A stretch of 43,023 nucleotides of DNA, taken from contig URZP01000003.1 of assembly GCA_900552365.1 (NCBI GenBank), positions 1-43,023 of the forward strand, given 5' to 3'. A program made the position numbers and the translations under genes. Below the pieces are notes generated by a model. That model ran no database searches and had not been told where the DNA came from. It saw nothing but the letters and a program-made list of their open reading frames with translations. The stretch comes from an uncultured Coriobacteriaceae bacterium (GTDB lineage Bacteria; Actinomycetota; Coriobacteriia; Coriobacteriales; Eggerthellaceae). Below, piece after piece: positions 32,523 through 39,832 of this stretch (position 1 is its first letter; each line of letters begins with the position of its first letter).

Positions 32523-33941
32523 TTACATCGGGAAGAAGATCTGGGAGACAGGAATGGCGATGGCCATCTCGATGATCAGCATGATGGGCAGGATCTTCAA
32601 AGCGGTCTTACTCATCTCGCTTGCGTCAGCCAGTTCCTGCGTCATGGCAACTGCGGTAACCGGCGAAGCGGCGGGGGTTGCAAGAGCGAGCTGAACGAGG
32701 ATCCACAGAAGGACGATGCACATCGTGGTGTTGATGCCAACGGCCTGAGCGTAGTTGACCAGGAAGGGCATGACCATAACGGCGATGATCATGTTGTTCG
32801 CAACGTTGGTAAGAACAACTGCCAGAACCAGCGAGACGATGATGAAGACCCAGGGAGACAGACCCATGAGCGACTTGAACACGGTTGCCATTGCGGCGGT
32901 GATGCCCAGATCCTTGCTGCTCATGTAGGTTGCCATCAGCATGACGACGGCGACCATGCAAACCTGACCCCAGTTAGCCATATGGAAGAGCTCTTCCAGG
33001 TTGGCCAGAGGCTTGCCCTCGGCGTCGGGAAGAAGACCGGCGACGATGCAGAGGATCATGCAGTAACCAGCGATGCCGAACTTGGAAACGAAGACGGAGA
33101 TTGCGCCCAGCGGCAGCGAGCCCAGAAGGTTCAGGATGATGAGGCCGACGAACAGGAGCAGGGCGACCTTCTGGTCGCGCGTGCACTTGACCATCTCGCA
33201 CTCTTTGCAGTACTCGGTCAAAGGCTCAGCGTCAACCCTGAAGATGTAACGCATAACCAGCATGTAAACGGTGGCGATTAGGATGCCCATGACGATCATG
33301 AAGCCAAGGTAGGGAACCATGTCGATCGGGATGTTCGGGAACATGGCGTTGTAGCTCTGGAAGAAGACCAGGCCGGTGCCGAAGAACGGGAAGAGAATCT
33401 GGCCGTTCATCAGGCTGAGCGCGCAACCAAGATACAGGAAGATGGCCAGCTTCGAGTTCTTCTTCACGTGGCAAGACTCAAGCATGGAGGTGATGAAAGC
33501 ACCGAAGATGATCATCATGATGATCGGGTTGAACGGGCCGAACGGGAAAGCAAGAACCAGGATGATCCAGATGGTCAGCCAAGGCTTTCCTTGCATGAAC
33601 TTGTTGTTAAGCAGCAGGCTTACCAACCAGTTGAAGGCACCGTTCTTCATTGCGATGCCGATGGAGCCCATGCAAAGAACAAGCGTGAGAACCGTGGCGG
33701 AGCCGAACGTGGCGGCCATGACCTGGGTCATGCCGAACGTGAAGCCGGCGGAGACAAGTGCGACAAGGCTCGGCCACAGCATGTCGATGGTGATCCAGCC
33801 GTAAATGGCGCCGATGAAGCAGCCAAGCAGGCACATACCCTGCTGCGAGATGCCCAGCGGACCGGGAACGAACTGGAACAGGAAGCAGAACGCTAGAACT
33901 ACGATGTAATGGATGACAGAAACGCGTTTTTTCGTTTCCAT
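32523..33941 (-). CDS. SLC13/DASS-like anion transporter (ion transporter superfamily)
   Basis: 472 residues with about 11-12 membrane helices. It belongs to the divalent anion:Na+ symporter/CitMHS-like group: each half has a re-entrant motif, the second being LTNVANNMIIAVMVMPFL (TNVAN, similar to the SNT motif), and LATPAASPVTAVAMTQ follows. Members carry dicarboxylates, citrate, sulfate or arsenite. A cytoplasmic loop carries KECEMVKCTRDQK. I infer uptake of an organic anion that is then acted on by the neighbouring phosphohydrolase. Its start ATG at 33941 has GGGGAGG very close upstream. It is divergent from the LysR gene, with shared operators between them. Confidence 0.85.
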   Translation of the reverse strand: METKKRVSVIHYIVVLAFCFLFQFVPGPLGISQQGMCLLGCFIGAIYGWITIDMLWPSLVALVSAGFTFGMTQVMAATFGSATVLTLVLCMGSIGIAMKNGAFNWLVSLLLNNKFMQGKPWLTIWIILVLAFPFGPFNPIIMMIIFGAFITSMLESCHVKKNSKLAIFLYLGCALSLMNGQILFPFFGTGLVFFQSYNAMFPNIPIDMVPYLGFMIVMGILIATVYMLVMRYIFRVDAEPLTEYCKECEMVKCTRDQKVALLLFVGLIILNLLGSLPLGAISVFVSKFGIAGYCMILCIVAGLLPDAEGKPLANLEELFHMANWGQVCMVAVVMLMATYMSSKDLGITAAMATVFKSLMGLSPWVFIIVSLVLAVVLTNVANNMIIAVMVMPFLVNYAQAVGINTTMCIVLLWILVQLALATPAASPVTAVAMTQELADASEMSKTALKILPIMLIIEMAIAIPVSQIFFPM

Positions 33942-34324
33942 ACCCTCCCCTTTCCGAAAGAGTTGAAATTACGGCCGCGCACCTCCCGTACGCCAACCGC
34001 GATTGCGAACCGACCGTCTTCCCTCCTCAAAAGTCCGCGTCGATTTTTTGCCTCTTCTTTGACGAACCGTGCATCGCTTTCGAACTATGCACTTGGCTCG
34101 CATTTGCGCTCCCTTGGCGATTGCGGCCTCTCTTCCGCGTCGCCTTTGTATGTTCGGTTGTATCGAACACCAAACTATGGTATAGGTGGGTATTCCGAAC
34201 ACATTTCGCACTATACCACGCTCGACATAAGCTACGGTTGAGGTTGCGATCGGATATCTCTATGGCAGAACCGAACATATCGGCATATCATGTTCGGCAG
34301 AGGCGAACACGTAGGGAGAATCAC
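33942..34324. promoter_or_regulatory. Divergent control region with repeated LysR-type operators
   Basis: 383 bp. Two 21-bp copies of ATGTTCGG-N6-CGAACAC lie at 34150-34170 and 34290-34310, and two single half-sites CCGAACAC/CCGAACAT begin at 34195 and 34271. TGGTATAG (34178-34185) and CTATACCA (34211-34218) form another inverted repeat that includes -10-like TATAGT facing the transporter. For lysR, TTGAGG (34238-34243), 17 nt, TATGGC (34261-34266) is a candidate promoter; the right operator lies just downstream of it, which suggests autorepression. Confidence 0.7.
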
Positions 34325-35242
34325 GTGAAGATAACTGTTCAGCAGCTTCGCTATTTGCTGGAAACGGCAGAGCGGGGTTCCATCAACTCTGCTGCGAAGA
34401 GTTTGGGAATTTCAAAGAGCACCTTGTACGAAGCGCTGAGCCAAGTTGAAGACGAGCTTGGATTCGACGTGCTCGATCGCAGCAAACGCGGCGTTTCCGT
34501 CACGGAACGCGGTGCCAAGGTCATGAATGCGGCCGAACGCGTCGTCGCTGAGATGGACGCGTTCGAGCGCGAGTTCTGCAACCAAAACAACGTCTCGTCG
34601 CGCCTGCATGTTTCCATGTTGCCTTTCGGCTTTGGCGTGAACGCCCTGATGAGCGTGGCCGAAACCCATGCCCACGCGGACATCGACTTCAGTATCGAGG
34701 TCGTTCAAGCCCCAAAGATGGCTTACGACATCAGCAACGGCATACGCGACATCGGCCTTCTGCTTCTTTCCGAAGGCAACGAGGGTGCCTTGCGCAAATA
34801 CCTGGAAAGCGGCGAGCTTGAGTATCACGAGCTGTTCGACGCGCAGATCTATGCGTATGTCAGCAGGCACCATCCGCTGGCCAATAGGGAGAAGCTCTAC
34901 CCGTCCGACCTCGTCCAGTACCCCATGTTCTATTACGAGCAGTACTTCTATATGAACTCGCTGCATGCAACCGACATGCGCAAGGCATTCCTTGCGGGCG
35001 ACCGGCAGAAGGTCAACGACACGCTGTTCGCCTCGCTGCGCGAGCTGACCGAAAGCATCGCCGAGGCCGACGGCTACGCAATTTGGTGCAATCTGACCGG
35101 CAAGGCATTGTCTACCGAGGGCACGGTTGCAATCCCCTATGAGAGCGACATGAATATGAGCTTGGGCTATCTGGTAAAGAAGGGAACGCCCATCGAGGGC
35201 GTCCTGAAGGAGTACATCGAAGAGCTGATGAAGTACGCCTAA
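34325..35242 (+). CDS. LysR-family transcriptional regulator
   Basis: 305 residues. The N-terminal winged helix is typical: VQQLRYLLETAERGSINSAAKSL, then GISKSTLYEALSQVEDELGFDVLDR and the linker helix. The C-terminal substrate-binding domain (about 90-300) has two Rossmann-like halves. I start it at the GTG 34325-34327, because GGGAG lies 7 nt upstream and the conserved N-terminus begins at once; a frame open upstream to 34121 covers the operators. It is divergent from the transporter-phosphohydrolase pair and very likely controls them through the repeated T-N11-A type palindromes. The inducer is unknown. Confidence 0.93.
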   Translation: MKITVQQLRYLLETAERGSINSAAKSLGISKSTLYEALSQVEDELGFDVLDRSKRGVSVTERGAKVMNAAERVVAEMDAFEREFCNQNNVSSRLHVSMLPFGFGVNALMSVAETHAHADIDFSIEVVQAPKMAYDISNGIRDIGLLLLSEGNEGALRKYLESGELEYHELFDAQIYAYVSRHHPLANREKLYPSDLVQYPMFYYEQYFYMNSLHATDMRKAFLAGDRQKVNDTLFASLRELTESIAEADGYAIWCNLTGKALSTEGTVAIPYESDMNMSLGYLVKKGTPIEGVLKEYIEELMKYA

Positions 35243-35274
35243 CTCAGGCGACGCCGACCTCTTCCCGAGCATGA

Positions 35275-35280
35275 TATAAT
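35275..35280 (+). promoter_or_regulatory. Extended -10 promoter of sRNA copy 1
   Basis: TGA-TATAAT (TG at 35272-35273, TATAAT 35275-35280). The TG dinucleotide makes an extended -10, matching copy 2. No consensus -35. Confidence 0.55.
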
Positions 35281-35286
35281 CAAACA

Positions 35287-35370
35287 AGACGCGGGGCGTA
35301 TGGACACACCCTCTGCGGCTAGTGTTTGCAAATGACAGAAGCCGTCTTAGGAGCGGCTTCTGTCATTTCT
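35287..35370 (+). ncRNA. Candidate small RNA, copy 1
   Basis: About 84 nt between lysR and fprA. It follows an extended -10 and ends in a terminator-like hairpin: 15-bp perfect stem (35330-35344 with 35354-35368), loop TCTTAGGAG. The body shares with the locus near 38384 the ordered blocks GACG, GCGT, CAC, CCCTC and CGGC at identical spacings (4, 5, 1 and 2 nt). No ribosome binding site or sensible frame is present. fprA has its own promoter 125 nt further on, so this is not simply its leader. Confidence 0.6.
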
Positions 35371-35494
35371 AGTCGAGCTATTGCTACAAAATCAACCTGC
35401 CAGCCACTTGACAGTGGTTTCGCTAAAAAGTCGCACCAATCCAACAGCCATCCAACATCCCTATGACGGCGATTACTCACTCTTCTTATTGATA

Positions 35495-35523
35495 TTGATT
35501 CCCATTAGTAAAGCTGCTATATT
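35495..35523 (+). promoter_or_regulatory. Sigma-70 promoter of fprA
   Basis: TTGATT (35495-35500), 17-nt spacer, TATATT (35518-35523), start near 35530, about 20 nt before the ATG. Confidence 0.75.
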
Positions 35524-35549
35524 CGAGTCATTAGGAGAAAGGGGCAATC

Positions 35550-36737
35550 ATGCTGAATGCAGTTGAAGTCAAGCCGGGCATCTATTGGGTTGGCGGCGTC
35601 GATTGGAACGAGCGCAACTTCCACGGCTACACCACCGACTGGGGCTCCACGTACAACGCCTACCTCATCGTCGACGAGCATGTCACGCTCATCGACACGT
35701 GCAAGCGTCCCTTCGCGGACGACTTGCTCGACCGCATCTCGCAAATCGTCGATCCCGCGAAAATCGAATACCTAGTGTCCAACCACGTCGAAATGGACCA
35801 CTCCGGCTCGATCCCCGTTGTCATGGGCCGCTGTCCTAACGCAAAGCTGGTCACCAGCGCCCCCAAGGGGCTTGCCGGCTTGCAGGCCCACTACGGCAAC
35901 GATTTCGATTACCTACCGGTGAAGTCGGGCGAAACCCTGAACATCGGCAAGCGCACGCTGACGTTCGTGCACACGCCCATGGTTCACTGGCCCGACAACA
36001 TGGTCACGTATTGCGCCGAAGAGAAGATCCTGTTCAGCAACGACGCATTCGGTCAGCACTTCGCATCCAGCATGCATTTCGACGACGAGGTCGATCTGTG
36101 CGAGGTCATGGAACAGGCCAAGAAGTACTACGCCAACATCGTGCTTCCCTACTCGCGCCAAGTCCAGAAGGCGCTCGAGGCGGTCGCCGGCCTTGACATC
36201 GACATCATCGCGCCTGCTCACGGTATCATTTGGCGCTCACACGTGCCCGAGATCATTGCCGCCTACAAGAAGTGGTCCGCCAACGAAACCGACGAGTACG
36301 CGCTGGTCGTCTATGACAGCATGTGGCACACCACCGAGAAAATGGCCAAGCAAATCGCCGAAACGTTCGTCGAGAACGGCATTGCCGTCAGGCTGCTTGA
36401 CCTGAAGGTCAACCACATCTCCGACATCATGACCGAAGTGCTTTCCGCCAAGTACATCGCCGTTGGTTCGCCCACGTTGAACTCGTCCATGATGCCCACC
36501 GTCGCCGCGTTCCTTTGCTATATGAAGGGGCTGTCGCCGAAGAACCGCATCGGTATCCCGTTCGGATCGTACGGCTGGGCTCCTTCGGGCCCCAAGGAAG
36601 TGGCCGAGTACCTGGAGAAATGCGGGTTCGAAATGCCGTGCGGCACCATCACCCACCAGTGGACCATCGACGAAGCCGGCCTGAAGGAAGTCCACGACAA
36701 GGTCGAGACCATGCTGAAGGGCGCGGGCGAAGAGTAG
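35550..36737 (+). CDS. fprA: FprA-family A-type flavoprotein (flavodiiron oxygen/NO reductase)
   Basis: 395 residues: an N-terminal metallo-beta-lactamase-fold diiron domain and a C-terminal flavodoxin domain. Diiron ligands are His79, Glu81, Asp83 (NHVEMDHSG), His146 (TPMVHWPDN), Asp165 (FSNDAFGQH) and His224 (APAHGIIWR). The flavodoxin part has VVYDSMWHTTEKMAKQIAE for FMN phosphate and IPFGSYGWAPSGPKEV. Such enzymes reduce O2 to water or NO to N2O with electrons from rubredoxin and protect anaerobes. No rubredoxin domain or flavin reductase is fused here, so a separate partner is needed. It is monocistronic with its own promoter and terminator. Confidence 0.95.
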   Translation: MLNAVEVKPGIYWVGGVDWNERNFHGYTTDWGSTYNAYLIVDEHVTLIDTCKRPFADDLLDRISQIVDPAKIEYLVSNHVEMDHSGSIPVVMGRCPNAKLVTSAPKGLAGLQAHYGNDFDYLPVKSGETLNIGKRTLTFVHTPMVHWPDNMVTYCAEEKILFSNDAFGQHFASSMHFDDEVDLCEVMEQAKKYYANIVLPYSRQVQKALEAVAGLDIDIIAPAHGIIWRSHVPEIIAAYKKWSANETDEYALVVYDSMWHTTEKMAKQIAETFVENGIAVRLLDLKVNHISDIMTEVLSAKYIAVGSPTLNSSMMPTVAAFLCYMKGLSPKNRIGIPFGSYGWAPSGPKEVAEYLEKCGFEMPCGTITHQWTIDEAGLKEVHDKVETMLKGAGEE

Positions 36738-36825
36738 ACAACCGGAGTACAGTGCCAACCACAAGCCAACGGCGCTCCGCCGCCAGACGGCTTAACAACC
36801 AAGCGCACGATCGCGCACATGCAAC

Positions 36826-36858
36826 GAGAGCGGCCCAGTGGGCCGCTCTCTTGGTTTC
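36826..36858 (+). terminator. Intrinsic terminator after fprA
   Basis: Perfect 11-bp stem GAGAGCGGCCC (36826-36836) with GGGCCGCTCTC (36840-36850), 3-nt loop, then TTGGTTTC. 88 nt after the stop codon. Confidence 0.8.
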
Positions 36859-36949
36859 GCATAAAGTTTTGCGCTTGGGACACGCGCCTGTTTCGAATCA
36901 CATTCGTTTTCCCAAGAACCCGCACCCGGCGGCGCTAGGCTAACAAACG

Positions 36950-38134
36950 CTACGCCGCCTTCCGCTTCCTTTGGGAAGTGTGCACGGTCACCACAACGAT
37001 TCCGCAGGCAATCAGCGAAAACAACGCGCCAAACAGGCCCGCGCACTGGATTCCCGGGCCGTTCACCACGGCACCGCCCATCGCTGTGCCAAACGCAATT
37101 CCCACGTTAAACGCCATCGGCTCGGTAGAGGCCGCAAGCGTCAGAGCCTTGGGATGCTCGTGGCGGGCAACGTCCATGAACATCGTCAGGCACGGGGTGG
37201 AGACAACGTACATCGTCAGGCCAACAAGCAACGTGATGACGATGCCTGGGGTCGTAGCCCCACCCACCAGGAACAGCGCAAATAGCAAACCCGCCTGAAC
37301 AAGGAAGGACACGATCAGCGCCTTCATGCCAAAACGGCTTGCAAGCCAGCCCGATAGCAGGTTCGACACCATGCACATCGCGCCATAGCCCATCAGCACC
37401 GCACTGGTCCCAATAGGCGAAACGCCCAAAACGCCCTGCAGGTAAGGCGTGATATAGCCGTAGAAAACATACACCGATCCAACACCGAAAATGAAAACGC
37501 ACATACCGGCGATAACGCGCGAATCACGCAGATACGGAAGCTGCTCGCGAGCAGTTGCAGGCTCGTCGGTTTTGCCCGAGCGCGGCAGAACCAGAAGCAT
37601 CGCAACACTGGCAACAACCGAGACCACCAGAACAGCAACCAGCGCCACATGCCAAGACAGAACCTCTGCGGCCAGCTTGCCCAGCGAAGTGGAAAGCACC
37701 ATGGCGAACGAAAACGCCGCGTAAACAATCGAAATAGCAATGGGCACGCGCTTCGAATCAAGGAACTCGGGAATGAAGGTGACCTCAACGGCAAGCAAGG
37801 CACCGGAAACCAAGCCAATGAGCACGCGAGCCAAAAGCATGGTCGAAAACGAGGTGGCCATGACTGCCAGCAAATTGCCGACGATCAGCACCGCACTGTA
37901 GACAATCAGCAGCGTGAAGCGCTTGAACCGGCCCGTGACCAAGGCGAGAATGGGAGTAGCGACCGCATATGCCACTGCAAAGAAACCCATGAAATCGCCC
38001 GTTTGCGACAGCGAAACGCCGAACGCTTCTGCCAATTCGGGCTGAATTCCGATAACGACAAACTCCGAGCAACCAAGGGCAAAACCCGCAATCACCAACA
38101 ATGCAAGGCAAACCCTCACCCGCAACGCAGACAC
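36950..38134 (-). CDS. MFS transporter (DHA1/sugar-efflux-like)
   Basis: 394 residues, 12 predicted membrane helices (first near LALLVIAGFALGCSEFVVIGI). The segment EFVVIGIQPELAEAFGVSLSQTG is typical of the AraJ/YdhP-type arabinose or drug-efflux branch of DHA1. The start is a GTG at 38132-38134: GGAGGAG lies 3 nt upstream and the membrane domain begins soon after. The longer frame to 38215 would add a hydrophilic Cys-containing tail that relatives lack. Substrate unknown. The gene is separated from the next SulP gene by candidate sRNA copy 2. Confidence 0.9.
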   Translation of the reverse strand: MSALRVRVCLALLVIAGFALGCSEFVVIGIQPELAEAFGVSLSQTGDFMGFFAVAYAVATPILALVTGRFKRFTLLIVYSAVLIVGNLLAVMATSFSTMLLARVLIGLVSGALLAVEVTFIPEFLDSKRVPIAISIVYAAFSFAMVLSTSLGKLAAEVLSWHVALVAVLVVSVVASVAMLLVLPRSGKTDEPATAREQLPYLRDSRVIAGMCVFIFGVGSVYVFYGYITPYLQGVLGVSPIGTSAVLMGYGAMCMVSNLLSGWLASRFGMKALIVSFLVQAGLLFALFLVGGATTPGIVITLLVGLTMYVVSTPCLTMFMDVARHEHPKALTLAASTEPMAFNVGIAFGTAMGGAVVNGPGIQCAGLFGALFSLIACGIVVVTVHTSQRKRKAA

Positions 38135-38349
38135 CGCTCCTCCAATCAATTCAGTAGCGTACTCGCATGAGCAAAACGCGCCCGCAATCGTGCGGACGCT
38201 CGCTTTCACGGGCACATGCTACAACACAGAAGCGAAAGGGTTAATACACCCGACAAAGGTTTTCGACTCTGCACAGAGCCGGCATCCCTTAGCAGCAGAA
38301 TTAGGCCTTCTTCAACAGGTTTTTAGCCGGGCAACGATATCGCAGAACT

Positions 38350-38377
38350 GGTAGCCCAAACTACCGCATGGCATAAT
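38350..38377 (+). promoter_or_regulatory. Extended -10 promoter of sRNA copy 2 with overlapping inverted repeat
   Basis: TGG-CATAAT (TG at 38369-38370, CATAAT 38372-38377). GGTAG-CCCAAA-CTACC (38350-38365) spans the -35 position and could be an operator. Confidence 0.45.
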
Positions 38378-38383
38378 GCGGAG

Positions 38384-38456
38384 CAGACGTGAAGCGTTTG
38401 ATCACGCCCTCCACGGCCAATATGGTTAAGTAGCCGCTTTAGGAGCGACTACTGTC
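38384..38456 (+). ncRNA. Candidate small RNA, copy 2
   Basis: About 73 nt between the MFS promoter region and the SulP 3' end, on the strand opposite both genes. It has the same blocks as copy 1 (GACG-N4-GCGT-N5-CAC-N-CCCTC-N2-CGGC) and ends in a related hairpin AGTAGCCGCT-TTAGG-AGCGACTACT (38429-38453, one mismatch) followed by GTCGTTATT. The linker before the hairpin is 6 nt shorter than in copy 1. No coding frame is evident. The hairpin could also stop the converging sulP transcript. Confidence 0.6.
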
Positions 38457-38475
38457 GTTATTGAAGCTAATTAAG

Positions 38476-39684
38476 CTAGCGATGCAGCAATTTGCGGAAC
38501 GCCTCGCGGAACGAGAACTCGCCAAGGATCGTGCGGGCGCCGTAGTAAACGATCATTCCCGCACCAGCGCCAAACGCCAAATTCTTAGTCGAAACCACCA
38601 CGCCAATCGTAACCAACGTCGTAATCAGCTCGATCGTCTTGCTGGGGTTGCTGAAACCATCAACCAGAACGCGGCGCGTCTGCTTCCAGTCGAACGTCGA
38701 GATAGCCACCGTGATCATGACGCCCACCAGCGCCGCAAGCGGCACGTAGTTCAGAAGCTCGCCGCCAAGAACAACCAGCGCACACAGCAAAACGCCGGCG
38801 CACAGCGTGCTCAAACGGCCTCGCCCGCCGGAATTCACGTTGACCATGGCCTGGCCGATCATCGCGCAACCGGGCATTGCGCCCAAAAAGCCGCTGGCAA
38901 CATTCGCCACGCCCTGGCTTTTCAGCTCGCGGTTCGCATCGCTGAACGTGCCCGTCATCTCGTCGACCACCTGTTCGGTCAGCATGGTCTCAAGCAGGCC
39001 GACGAACGCAAGCGACACCGCGTACGGCAGCACGATAGCCCACGTCTGAGGGTCGGCCAAAATGGTGGGCACCCAAAAGTTTGGCAAGCCGGCCGAAATC
39101 TGCGCCATGGAACCAACCGAGGTGGTCGTACCGCCTGTTAGCAAACTAAGCGCCGTCACTGCCAACAACGCCACCAAAGTCGAGGGAACCTTATCGGTTA
39201 GCTTCGGGAACAGGTAGACAATAGCCATGGCCACCGCAACGAAGACGAACATCAGCAGCGAACCGCCCTTAAGCGACGAGATCTGCGCCGAGAAAATGAC
39301 GATTGCCAGCGCGTCAACAAACCCCAGCATCACCGTTGCCGGCACGAAGCGGATGAGCTTGTCGGCATGAAGGAAACCCAGCAGCAGCTGGACGACGCCG
39401 GCCAAAAGAACGGCCGCGAACAGGTACTCGGTTCCGTAATTGGCGATAAGCGTCATAACAACCAGGGCCATCGATCCCGCGCCTGCCGAAACCATAGCAG
39501 GGCGACCGCCCAAAAACGACCCCAGAATCAGAAACGCAATCGAGGTCCAAAGCCCCAGCGTGGGGCTTACGCCCGCCAACAGGCAGAATCCGACAACCTC
39601 AGGGATAACCGAAAAACACGAAACAATGCCCGCCAACAGATCGTTCTTAACTTCGGTGGCGGAATACTCGCTGAACATGCTCAT
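38476..39684 (-). CDS. SulP-family anion permease without STAS domain
   Basis: About 402 residues with the SulP/SLC26 membrane core: N-terminal VKNDLLAGIVSCFSVIPEVVGFCLLAG, then VSAGAGSMALVV and TVMLGFVDALAIVIFSAQ, and GAMPGCAMIGQAMVNVNSGGRGRLS in the conserved helix 8-10 region. SulP proteins usually have a cytoplasmic STAS domain after about residue 420; here the protein stops at FREAFRKLLHR, so STAS is absent. Substrates in the family include sulfate, bicarbonate and carboxylates. The start is unclear: TTG at 39702, ATG at 39684 or ATG at 39678, none with a good ribosome binding site. Confidence 0.9.
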   Translation of the reverse strand: MSMFSEYSATEVKNDLLAGIVSCFSVIPEVVGFCLLAGVSPTLGLWTSIAFLILGSFLGGRPAMVSAGAGSMALVVMTLIANYGTEYLFAAVLLAGVVQLLLGFLHADKLIRFVPATVMLGFVDALAIVIFSAQISSLKGGSLLMFVFVAVAMAIVYLFPKLTDKVPSTLVALLAVTALSLLTGGTTTSVGSMAQISAGLPNFWVPTILADPQTWAIVLPYAVSLAFVGLLETMLTEQVVDEMTGTFSDANRELKSQGVANVASGFLGAMPGCAMIGQAMVNVNSGGRGRLSTLCAGVLLCALVVLGGELLNYVPLAALVGVMITVAISTFDWKQTRRVLVDGFSNPSKTIELITTLVTIGVVVSTKNLAFGAGAGMIVYYGARTILGEFSFREAFRKLLHR

Positions 39685-39780
39685 TACCGAACCGGCTTTC
39701 AATCAATCTAACGGAACGATTCTAGAAACATGCCCCTATCTGCGGTGGCTACTATTAATTGAAGGTGACGAAAACTGCAT

Positions 39781-39816
39781 CAACCTGACTGCGAATCCTG
39801 CTTCGCAGTCAGGTTG
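39781..39816 (-). terminator. 15-bp perfect inverted repeat after pdxR
   Basis: 39781-39795 pairs perfectly with 39802-39816, loop 6 nt. On the minus strand it follows the pdxR stop by 16 nt and is followed by ATGCAGTTTTCG, so the T-run is displaced. Probably a terminator that insulates sulP. Confidence 0.6.
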
Positions 39817-39832
39817 AAGGGGGGAACAGAAC

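Noticed and set aside
35275..35549. Copy 1 of the sRNA as a riboswitch or leader of fprA
   Set aside because: fprA has its own near-consensus promoter at 35495-35523 and copy 2 has no gene downstream on its strand.
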